From Cyclobacterium sp. 1_MG-2023 (GTDB lineage: Bacteria; Bacteroidota; Bacteroidia; Cytophagales; Cyclobacteriaceae): a stretch of 64,000 bases of DNA. Every line of letters starts with the position of its first letter. Position 1 is the first letter of the stretch. The position numbers and the translations under genes are program-made. The stretch is taken from contig NZ_JAUOPC010000011.1 in the NCBI RefSeq assembly GCF_030546805.1, positions 1-64,000 on the forward strand, given 5' to 3'. The notes beneath the pieces were generated by a model. The model worked only from the letters and a program-made list of their open reading frames with translations. It had not been told where the DNA came from and did not search any database. Positions 19,936 through 27,846 of this stretch are shown here, in pieces.

Positions 19936-19963
19936 ACGATAAATCACCCAAGATAGACTAAGC

Positions 19964-21736
19964 ATGAAAGCTTTCTTTTCTATATTCATCTTTATTTTAT
20001 GTTTCCATTCCATAGAGCTGGATGCATTTCAATCTAAAGAACCGCCACCCAATGTTGTCCTAATAATTACTGATGATCAGGGCTATGGAGACTTTGGTTT
20101 TACCGGCAACCCACATGTAAAAACGCCAGTGATAGATAATTTGGCTGCAGAAAGCGTACGCCTAAATAATTTTTATGTTTCTCCGGTATGTGCTCCTACA
20201 AGGTCCAGTTTAATGACCGGAAGGTATTCTCTGCGCACGGGTGTGAGAGATACGTATAATGGGGGAGCCACCATGGCTACGGAGGAAGTTACTCTGGCTG
20301 AAATGCTTAAAGAGGCAGGATATGCAACGGGTGTCTTTGGAAAATGGCATTTGGGAGACAATTACCCTTTTCGACCCGGAGATCAGGGATTCGATGAATC
20401 ATTGATTCACTTGTCAGGTGGAATGGGACAGCCGGGTGATTTTACGACTTATTTTAAAATGGACCGTAGTTATTTTGACCCAACTCTCTGGTACAATGGC
20501 AAACAGAAATCTTTTCTGGGGTATTGTTCAGATATATTTACTGATGAGGCCATTCACTTTGTTGAAAAGCAAAGTAAGGATCAACCATTTTTTCTGTATT
20601 TGTCATTCAATGCTCCACATACTCCCTTGCAGGTACCGGATAAATATTATGAAAAATACAAAGACATAGATCCCTCTTCAGGTTTTGAAAATCAGAACAT
20701 GCCATTTCCTAAGATGAGCGAAAAGGACAAAGAAGATGCAAGAAAAGTATATGCCATGGTTTCCAATATTGATGATAATATGGGGGAATTAATGCATAAA
20801 CTGGAAGAATTAGATATTGCTGATAATACCATTTTTGTCTTTATGACAGACAATGGACCGCAGCAGTCTAGGTATGTGGCGGGCCTTAGAGGTAAGAAGG
20901 GGAGTGTTTACCGTGGTGGGGTGAAGGTGCCTTTTTTAATCAAATACCCTAAAGTTCTTGCAACCAATAAAGAAGTGAATACTATCTTGGCACATATTGA
21001 TGTGATGCCAACATTGGCTGAGCTTTGCCAGGCGAAATTACCGGAAGATAGAGTGATTGATGGGCAAAGTTTTGCAGGAATTTTGAAAGGAGAGGGGAAA
21101 TCTGAAACAGGTTTTGAACAAAGACCTTTGTTTTTCTATTGGACGCGAAAATTACCGGAATTGTACGACAATGTGGCCATTCAGCAAGGGCCTTATAAAT
21201 TGGTAGGCAATACCGGATTTGATGCTGAACCTAAAGATTTCGAATTGTTTCATCTGGAAAATGATCCCTATGAACTTGAGAACCTAGTTGAACAAGACCA
21301 AGAAAAGGCAGAAGAATTAAAAGAGAGTATGGATCAATTGGTAGAAGAGTTAACCGCTTCTCCCAACCTCAAAGAAGAACAACGACCTATCATAGGAACT
21401 ACCCATGAAAATCCACTTGTACTGAATCGAAATGATGCTTCGGGGCAAAGAGGTATATGGACCCAGGAAGAAGTTTACGGCTATTGGAATGTTCAAATAC
21501 TAGAGGGAAATTACAATATCAGGTACAAGTTTATTGAACCTTTGGAGAAGGCAGGTAAGGTGATGTTGGAAACCAATACGCAAATTATTCAATCCCACAT
21601 TAGCAATATGCCCACTGATATCATTGAACTTAAAAATGTTTCCTTAAAGGCTTATAAAGGAAGTGTGACGCCACATTTTATGAGTGGAGGAAAAAGCATT
21701 TTTCCTTTATGGGTGGAATTTGAGCGAATAGATTAG
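19964..21736 (+). CDS. Sulfatase (S1 type) with C-terminal extension
   Basis: This 590-residue exported sulfatase is the last gene of the operon. Motifs are ITDDQGYGD (35-43), the formylglycine motif CAPTR (76-80), GKWHLG and MTDNGP. In the segment that usually reads EGGxRVP it has YRGGVKVP, so the Glu is Arg here. After the catalytic domain (to about residue 450) an extra beta-rich tail of about 120 residues runs to the end; it could be a carbohydrate-binding or positioning module, but I do not recognise it. A strong terminator follows 69 bases after the stop. Confidence 0.93.
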   Translation: MKAFFSIFIFILCFHSIELDAFQSKEPPPNVVLIITDDQGYGDFGFTGNPHVKTPVIDNLAAESVRLNNFYVSPVCAPTRSSLMTGRYSLRTGVRDTYNGGATMATEEVTLAEMLKEAGYATGVFGKWHLGDNYPFRPGDQGFDESLIHLSGGMGQPGDFTTYFKMDRSYFDPTLWYNGKQKSFLGYCSDIFTDEAIHFVEKQSKDQPFFLYLSFNAPHTPLQVPDKYYEKYKDIDPSSGFENQNMPFPKMSEKDKEDARKVYAMVSNIDDNMGELMHKLEELDIADNTIFVFMTDNGPQQSRYVAGLRGKKGSVYRGGVKVPFLIKYPKVLATNKEVNTILAHIDVMPTLAELCQAKLPEDRVIDGQSFAGILKGEGKSETGFEQRPLFFYWTRKLPELYDNVAIQQGPYKLVGNTGFDAEPKDFELFHLENDPYELENLVEQDQEKAEELKESMDQLVEELTASPNLKEEQRPIIGTTHENPLVLNRNDASGQRGIWTQEEVYGYWNVQILEGNYNIRYKFIEPLEKAGKVMLETNTQIIQSHISNMPTDIIELKNVSLKAYKGSVTPHFMSGGKSIFPLWVEFERID

Positions 21737-21804
21737 AGGAGGTATAGTAATTTAAAGTGCTACTTTATCTTTTTTACCTTGGAAACCAATGAGCCACTTA
21801 ATAG

Positions 21805-21836
21805 AAAAGGTCAGCATATTACTGCTGACCTTTTTT
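21805..21836. terminator. Bidirectional terminator
   Basis: AAAAGGTCAGCA (21805-21816) pairs perfectly with TGCTGACCTTTT, followed by TTTTTT. It lies between the convergent sulfatase operon and the small Cys-rich gene and should stop transcription from both sides. Confidence 0.9.
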
Positions 21837-21855
21837 AATATACAATATTTAAATA

Positions 21856-22104
21856 TTACGCATTGGCATTTTGAGGTGCCCAATGAGAACATAACATTCC
21901 CGGAGCCGCTTTTTGCGGGTTGGCACAATCTGATGTTTCATACTTTAGGCAAGAGTCACAATTTCTGTTATCTTTTAATGCTGCCTTCATTTGGAAGGTG
22001 TCACATGTATAGCTATCGTTGACTTTTACACCATGAACTTTACATACGCCATTTGAACTCAAATTCTCACAATTACTGCAGTTACTCGCTAATCTAATAG
22101 ACAT
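21856..22104 (-). CDS. Small Cys-rich protein with duplicated zinc-knuckle-like motif
   Basis: This 82-residue cytoplasmic-looking protein has eight cysteines in two similar halves. Half one is C9-x2-C12-x8-C21-x12-C34 followed by DTF. Half two is C49-x2-C52-x7-C60-x11-C72 followed by SHW. Each half starts with Asn-Cys. This spacing suits two metal sites (zinc or iron), but no family function is known to me. A related pattern ends the protein at 38490. It is transcribed alone, convergent with the sulfatase operon, with a TAGTTTTG element just upstream of its start. Its short length, clean reading frame and repeat structure support a real gene. Confidence 0.8.
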   Translation of the reverse strand: MSIRLASNCSNCENLSSNGVCKVHGVKVNDSYTCDTFQMKAALKDNRNCDSCLKYETSDCANPQKAAPGMLCSHWAPQNANA

Positions 22105-22128
22105 AATGTTTTGGTTTTAGTTATGAAA

Positions 22129-22136
22129 CAAAACTA
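22129..22136 (-). promoter_or_regulatory. Candidate -7 element for the Cys-rich gene
   Basis: On the minus strand the bases read TAGTTTTG, a match to TAnnTTTG, about 25 bases before the ATG at 22104. A good -33 TTTG was not seen at the expected distance. Confidence 0.35.
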
Positions 22137-22658
22137 CAATACCATTCGGATAGAATGAATTTAAATAGCTGATAATCAATTATTTGAATTTAGATCGGTT
22201 AAAAATAGCTTGCTATGTAGTTGAGGCTAAGTTTGTTCAATCCCGGATAATTTTTTAATGTTCAACTTAATTTCCAAGGATTAGGTAGGGAGATTTGGAT
22301 ATGGTTTTAATTCCAAAACAAGCCTTAAATAATTATTTTAAATTTTGTAAACATAAGACATTAGTTGTGTTTTATTTTAAATGAAACAAGAATTCATTTG
22401 ATTTTTTATAGGTTTTGTAAAAAAATTAAACGGATTAAATGATTTTTAAATAATGTTTTACTAATATTAATTTAACAAATAAAATAGAGATATTTGTACA
22501 TTTATAAAAATTTAGTTTTTTATTTCCTGATTAAAAATTTATTCCATTTTGTTTTTAAAAGTTATGCTTAGTTTTAAAGCTAATTTTTTAGATATGGTTT
22601 AAAAGGATTACCTGAACAAGGTGCAAGATTCGGTTGCTCATGGGGGAGAATAGGGTTA

Positions 22659-22692
22659 TTTGGAAATTGTAGTGATGTGAAAATTAAATTTG
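22659..22692 (+). promoter_or_regulatory. Candidate promoter for second susCD operon
   Basis: TTTG at 22659-22662, a 22-base spacer and TAAATTTG at 22685-22692 fit the Bacteroidota consensus. The implied leader to the susC start at 22797 is about 100 bases. Confidence 0.45.
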
Positions 22693-22796
22693 GTAAAAAT
22701 GAGTTTCGTTCTAATTTAAAGTAAGTTTTTCACGAATTCATTATATTAATAAAACGTAAAATTTATCCATTCAATATAACGCTTAATCCGTACCCT

Positions 22797-25700
22797 ATGA
22801 GAAAAACTATTCTAAAAAAGAAAAACCACCGAGGAATTGGGTTGGTTTTTCAACTCTTCACACTTTTGCTTTTAATTCAGCCGGTAATGGCGAATGCAGC
22901 CATGCCTGTAATATTTCGGCTGGCAGATATTAAAGGTAAGATTGTTGATGAAACGGGAGAACCATTGCCCGGTGCAACGATCACTATTGAAGGAACCACT
23001 CAAGGGACGGTTTCCGATATTGATGGTAACTTTACCCTAGAAGTTCCCGAAAATGGAACCTTAATAATTTCCTTTATCGGGTACGAAACCCAAACCCTAA
23101 CTATTGGAAATGAGAGCTTTCTCAATATACAAATGGTTCAGGAAGAATCTTCTTTGAATGAAGTCTTAGTTGTGGGATATGGTACACAGGAAAAACGGGA
23201 TGTTACCGGTGCAGTTTCTTCGATAAAAGGAGACAATCTAGAGAATTTACCTGTTTCCGGTGCAGCACAAGCGCTTCAAGGAAGAGCTGCCGGCGTCAAT
23301 ATCGTGAGAAATGGCGGAGCACCGGGCAACCAAGGATCCATTAGGATTAGAGGAACAGGCACCTTAAACAATGCTGATCCCTTAATTATTATTGATGGAG
23401 TACCCGGAGGCAGTTTAAATGATGTAAATCCAAATAATATTGAATCCATTGAGATATTAAAGGATGCATCAGCTTCTGCAATATATGGTACGCGAGCTGC
23501 CAATGGTGTGGTGATTGTGACCACCAAAAGAGGAGATTTCAACCAACCCTTAAAAGTTGAAGTGAATGGTTATATGGGTGTATCAAATGCCATTAAAACC
23601 ATTGATGTACTGGATGCTCCAACTTTAGCCACATTAAAAAGAGAAAGGTATACCAATGATGGCTTAGCCATCAACCCTATCTGGGAAGATCCTGCCTATC
23701 AGACACAAATGACAGACTGGCAAAAAGAATTGCTGGGACAAGGTTCTACCCAGAATGTTGACCTTACCCTGAGAGGGGGAAACAACAACTCTTCATTTAT
23801 GATGGCGGGAGGATACTTTAAAGAGGAAGGAATGATTACCAATTCTGATTTCAGACGTTTGAGTTTCAGAATTAATTCTGACCACAAGCTAAGTGAAAAA
23901 TTTAAAATTGGTCAAAACCTTCAACTTGTTTCGATCAACCAAAGAAGTCCTAATACCTTGTCTGCGCAAACAGGGGTGTTATGGAGCGCGATACGTTTCC
24001 ATCCCGGTTTGCCAGTGATGTATCCTGATGGATCTTACAGCTCTTCTCAAATATCGGGAGAATTTGGCGATATCAATAATCCGATCTTCACTCAGGATAC
24101 GCAAGACAATAATAGTACAACGCATAAAATTTTAGGAAATCTGAATGCGGAATATGAGCTAATGGAAGGGTTGAAATTCCGTGTAAATTTCGGTCTGGAT
24201 GGCTTCATTAGTGATGGATATAATTTTAATATCATTGTCAATGACCAAATAAGAACTTCCTCACAGAATTCACTTTCTAGGAGCTACAATGAATACTATT
24301 CTGTTTTGGCAGAATACTTTGTTTCTTATGATAAGTTCTTCAATGAGCTTCATAAAGTCAATTTTGTTGGTGGATACACCACACAAACCTTCAATTCTGA
24401 TGGGTTTAGCGCCAGTAAAAGAGATTTCTTGGATGAGTCTTATGACCAAAGATTCCTCAGCGTTGGGCAGACATTGTATGGGATTGATGGGAGCAAGTCG
24501 TACGATGCATTGGCCTCATACTTTGGAAGGGCCACCTACAATTATGATGAACGCTACTTGTTAACAGCTACTTTTAGAAGTGATGGCTCATCTAAATTTG
24601 CTTCAGGTAATCGTTGGGGTTACTTTCCGGCATTCTCCTTAGGTTGGAGAATCTCTGAAGAAGAATTCTTTAAGAATGTAGGTTTTATTTCCAATATGAA
24701 ACTGACCGGTGGTTGGGGAAGCTTGGGAAATCAAAATGTTCCCGGTTTACAGTACCTGGCATTGATCAGCTCCGGTAGGAGGTATTCATTTGGTGGTAAC
24801 CAAACAGTAGGTGCCGCACAAACCAGGGTACCAAATATCGGCATTACCTGGGAAACAGCTCAAATGACCAATATTGGTTTGGATTTAGGCTTTTTAGACA
24901 ATCGCCTTTTGGCAAACTTTAATTACTTTATTAAAGACACCAAAGACATGTTAATCGCTCCCCCTACCATTGGTTCCATAGGTACTGCCCAAATACCCAA
25001 TCAAAACCTTGGAGAGCTTAGAAACAAGGGACTTGAAATGGAGGTATTGTTCAGAGAGACGCAGGGAAAATTAACTTATAGCATCAGCGGTAATGCTTCA
25101 TTTATACAGAATGAAGTTACCCAATTGGTAGATGGTAATTTTATCGGGTCCAGACTTTATGGAAGGTCTAGCCAAGAGTTGTCCAGAACCTACGAAGGTT
25201 CACCCATTGCTAGTTTTTATGGATGGAGAGCAGATGGACTTTACCAAACTGCAGAAGAGATTCAAAATGATTCCAATATCGCCAATGATCCTAGAAAAAC
25301 TGCCGGATTGATTCAGCCCGGTGATGTTAAGTTTTTGGATCTTAATGATGATGGTTTGATCGATGAAGAAGATAGAGAGATTATTGGAAACCCTCACCCT
25401 AAAGTAGTTTATGGTTTGAATGCTCAGTTGGGGTATGGAAATTTCGATTTTAGCTTATTCTTCCTTGGTAATGCAGGCTTTGATATTTACAATGCTGACA
25501 GAATGCAGGGAATTGATCCTACTTATCCATTTAATATGTATGCTGAGACCATCAATAGATGGAACGGTGAGGGAACCAGCAATGAAATTCCAAGAATGAC
25601 CACCAAAAGGGATAACCTTAATCACAGAACTTCTGACTTGTTTTTAGAAAAAGGAGATTTCTTAAGGTTAAAAAATATTGTATTGGGATATACTTTACCT

Positions 25701-25895
25701 GATCCAATTACTAGCAGGTTGGGTATTTCCAAGGCAAGATTTTATGTAACAGGACAAAACGTATTTGTCTTGACGGGCTACTCCGGAATGGACCCGGAAT
25801 TGGGTTATACGGATGGAAACCTGCAGTTGAATGTAGATTATGCGCAATATCCACAATCCAGAAGCTGGACCATAGGTACAACAATAACTTTCTAA
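22797..25895 (+). CDS. SusC/RagA-type TonB-dependent transporter (second)
   Basis: This 1032-residue outer-membrane transporter has a Lys-rich signal peptide, a carboxypeptidase-regulatory-like domain (about 45-125; KGKIVDETGEPLPGA), a TonB box-like LNEVLVVGYGTQEK, a plug (about 130-245; RIRGTGTLNNADP, IIIDGVPGG, ILKDASASAIYG) and a barrel ending TITF. No STN domain. It forms a pair with the SusD-like gene that starts eight bases downstream. It is clearly homologous to the protein at 9477 but differs enough in the barrel that a different ligand is likely. No hydrolase is encoded beside it. Confidence 0.96.
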   Translation: MRKTILKKKNHRGIGLVFQLFTLLLLIQPVMANAAMPVIFRLADIKGKIVDETGEPLPGATITIEGTTQGTVSDIDGNFTLEVPENGTLIISFIGYETQTLTIGNESFLNIQMVQEESSLNEVLVVGYGTQEKRDVTGAVSSIKGDNLENLPVSGAAQALQGRAAGVNIVRNGGAPGNQGSIRIRGTGTLNNADPLIIIDGVPGGSLNDVNPNNIESIEILKDASASAIYGTRAANGVVIVTTKRGDFNQPLKVEVNGYMGVSNAIKTIDVLDAPTLATLKRERYTNDGLAINPIWEDPAYQTQMTDWQKELLGQGSTQNVDLTLRGGNNNSSFMMAGGYFKEEGMITNSDFRRLSFRINSDHKLSEKFKIGQNLQLVSINQRSPNTLSAQTGVLWSAIRFHPGLPVMYPDGSYSSSQISGEFGDINNPIFTQDTQDNNSTTHKILGNLNAEYELMEGLKFRVNFGLDGFISDGYNFNIIVNDQIRTSSQNSLSRSYNEYYSVLAEYFVSYDKFFNELHKVNFVGGYTTQTFNSDGFSASKRDFLDESYDQRFLSVGQTLYGIDGSKSYDALASYFGRATYNYDERYLLTATFRSDGSSKFASGNRWGYFPAFSLGWRISEEEFFKNVGFISNMKLTGGWGSLGNQNVPGLQYLALISSGRRYSFGGNQTVGAAQTRVPNIGITWETAQMTNIGLDLGFLDNRLLANFNYFIKDTKDMLIAPPTIGSIGTAQIPNQNLGELRNKGLEMEVLFRETQGKLTYSISGNASFIQNEVTQLVDGNFIGSRLYGRSSQELSRTYEGSPIASFYGWRADGLYQTAEEIQNDSNIANDPRKTAGLIQPGDVKFLDLNDDGLIDEEDREIIGNPHPKVVYGLNAQLGYGNFDFSLFFLGNAGFDIYNADRMQGIDPTYPFNMYAETINRWNGEGTSNEIPRMTTKRDNLNHRTSDLFLEKGDFLRLKNIVLGYTLPDPITSRLGISKARFYVTGQNVFVLTGYSGMDPELGYTDGNLQLNVDYAQYPQSRSWTIGTTITF

Positions 25896-25903
25896 TCAAG
25901 CTT

Positions 25904-27337
25904 ATGAAAAATATAATTCAACTTCTTTTGTTGCTGGTATTTATTACTACAGCATGTGATGACAATATACTAGAGACGACTCCTTATGGCCAATCTACCT
26001 CTTCACAGTTTTGGAGAAATGGGGAAGATGCAGTAGCTGCTGCCAATGCCATGTATGAGCCGCTAACAGTGGAGGATTTTTATGGTCATGCAGAGCATAC
26101 CTTTGATATTCCTTCTGATGATCAATTTAGGGCAGGGGATCATGGGGAGGATCAGGCCATCGAGTCCTTTACCTTTGATGCCGGTAATCCGCAATTGTAC
26201 TATAGCTGGAGGCATAAATATGAAGTAATATCCAGGGCCAATGCAGTGTTAATTAATGTTCCTGATATAACCATGGATCAAACCCTTAAGGATAGAACAT
26301 TAGGTGAAGCCTATTTTCTTAGAGGTTTTATGTACTGGAGGTTTGTTGTAATCTATGGAGGTGTTCCTTTAATTTTGGAGGAAGACGTTCTAGCTAATAA
26401 CTACAATAAACCTAGGGCAAGCTTGGAAGAAACCTTTGCACAGATTGAATCAGACCTGATGGAGGCGGCAAATCTTCTACCTGCCACACATGGTTCAGAT
26501 GATTTGGGTAGACCTAATAAAGGTGCTGCCAATGGATTATTGGCTAAAATGTACCTATATAAAGAAGAGTTTGATAAGACCATTTCCTATGGACAAATGG
26601 TATTGGACGGTCCATATCCTCTAGCAGCTGATTTTCAAGATAATTTCCGTGTAGAAACGCAAAATAATCCGGAAGTATTGTTTTCAATTCAAAGTCTTCA
26701 AGGATGGCAAGACAACACCCATATCATCTATACCACACCTAGGCCATGGGGAGGTTGGGATTTTCATGAACCGGTGCAAGATTTGATAGAGGAGTTTGAA
26801 GAGGGAGATCCAAGGTTAGATTATACCGTTTACAAACCTGGGGATATGGTAGATTTGGGAGGAGACAATGGGCTTACTGAATATACAGCAGACCTTTCTT
26901 CCACTGGCTACCATTTCAGGAAATACTCCTCATGGAACCCTCAAGGAGGGCTAAATATGAGCCATAATAACCCTATTCTTAGAACAGCTGATGTTTTGCT
27001 TTTGGTGGCTGAAGCCAAGATTAGATCCGGCCAAAATGGAGATGCTGAAATCAATGAGGTAAGACAGCGTGCCGGGAGAGAGCTTTTGTCCAATGCAACC
27101 ATGGAAGATTTAATCCATGAGCGTAGAGTAGAGTTGGCAGGTGAAAACCAAAGGCATCAAGATCTTATCCGTTGGGACAAGGCCAATTTGGTGGATATTG
27201 TGGCTATTTATAAAAAAGATTTGGGTCCTTTAAAACCACCTAGAAATTTCGATAGGCCTAAACATTATCTTTTCGCTATACCTCAAAGAGAAATTGATTT
27301 GAGTAATGGGGTATTGACACAAAATCCAGAATACTAA
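25904..27337 (+). CDS. SusD/RagB-type lipoprotein (second)
   Basis: This 477-residue lipoprotein (lipobox TTAC, Cys18) carries the SusD signatures: DDNILETTPYGQ at the N-terminus, a YFLRGFMYWRFVVIYGGVPL helix segment, and HERRVELAGENQRHQDLIRW near the C-terminus. It should bind ligand on the cell surface for the SusC protein encoded just upstream. Its TAA stop overlaps the ATG of the next gene by one base (TAATG), so the following lipoprotein is probably translationally coupled. Confidence 0.95.
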   Translation: MKNIIQLLLLLVFITTACDDNILETTPYGQSTSSQFWRNGEDAVAAANAMYEPLTVEDFYGHAEHTFDIPSDDQFRAGDHGEDQAIESFTFDAGNPQLYYSWRHKYEVISRANAVLINVPDITMDQTLKDRTLGEAYFLRGFMYWRFVVIYGGVPLILEEDVLANNYNKPRASLEETFAQIESDLMEAANLLPATHGSDDLGRPNKGAANGLLAKMYLYKEEFDKTISYGQMVLDGPYPLAADFQDNFRVETQNNPEVLFSIQSLQGWQDNTHIIYTTPRPWGGWDFHEPVQDLIEEFEEGDPRLDYTVYKPGDMVDLGGDNGLTEYTADLSSTGYHFRKYSSWNPQGGLNMSHNNPILRTADVLLLVAEAKIRSGQNGDAEINEVRQRAGRELLSNATMEDLIHERRVELAGENQRHQDLIRWDKANLVDIVAIYKKDLGPLKPPRNFDRPKHYLFAIPQREIDLSNGVLTQNPEY

Positions 27338-27738
27338 TGGTGAATAGGACAATGGTCTTCCTATTTGTTCTGGCATTGCTAATGTCCTGTGGTGCCAATA
27401 CCGAGCAAAAAATCATTGGGGAATGGAAATTGGATTCGGCTTATTATCATTATAATCAATTCAATTTTTCCAGTGATGGATGGCATCAGGATGAGCGATA
27501 CAATTTCTTACCCACTGGTGAAACCATCACCAGTGCGGTAAATTCCTCCATTCAAAACAAATATACCATTGAGGACAAACACCTAAACTACTATGATGAA
27601 AAGGGCAACCTTGTCAATATTTATGAGATCCTTTCACTTAGTGAGGAAAATATGGTTTTGAGAGTGGAAAAAAAGCCTTTGTTTAAAGGGGCAAATCAAA
27701 ATAGGTTTGAAGTCCGTTATTTTTCCAAAGTAAACTGA
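27337..27738 (+). CDS. Small lipocalin-like lipoprotein
   Basis: This 133-residue protein has a signal with lipobox (LMSC, Cys18) followed by KIIGEWKLDSAYYH, the typical start of bacterial lipocalin-like domains. The remainder is alternating beta strands, compatible with a small barrel. The gene is coupled to susD by a one-base overlap and ends before a strong hairpin, so it belongs to the second SusCD operon. A surface or periplasmic ligand-binding accessory role is inferred only from this position. Confidence 0.8.
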   Translation: MVNRTMVFLFVLALLMSCGANTEQKIIGEWKLDSAYYHYNQFNFSSDGWHQDERYNFLPTGETITSAVNSSIQNKYTIEDKHLNYYDEKGNLVNIYEILSLSEENMVLRVEKKPLFKGANQNRFEVRYFSKVN

Positions 27739-27748
27739 ATGAGAAATT

Positions 27749-27798
27749 AAAAACCGTAAAAGTTTAAAGCCTAGAGAATGGGCTTTAAACTTTTACGG
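27749..27798 (-). terminator. Perfect 18-bp hairpin, terminator between convergent genes
   Basis: CCGTAAAAGTTTAAAGCC (27754-27771) and its exact complement (27781-27798) enclose a nine-base loop. On the minus strand the stem is followed directly by TTTTTAATTT, so it should terminate the FG-GAP gene. It probably also protects or stops the plus-strand operon. Confidence 0.85.
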
Positions 27799-27846
27799 AT
27801 AGATTTATAGTTTTAAAAGTGCCTTCATATGTTGGGGGTACTTTTT

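Larger units (their letters stand above)
22105..22796. other. Divergent AT-rich intergenic region
   Basis: 692 bases separate the Cys-rich gene (minus) from the second susC (plus). It holds the two candidate promoters listed separately and long A/T tracts (22320-22570). No open frame with gene-like content was seen. Confidence 0.5.
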
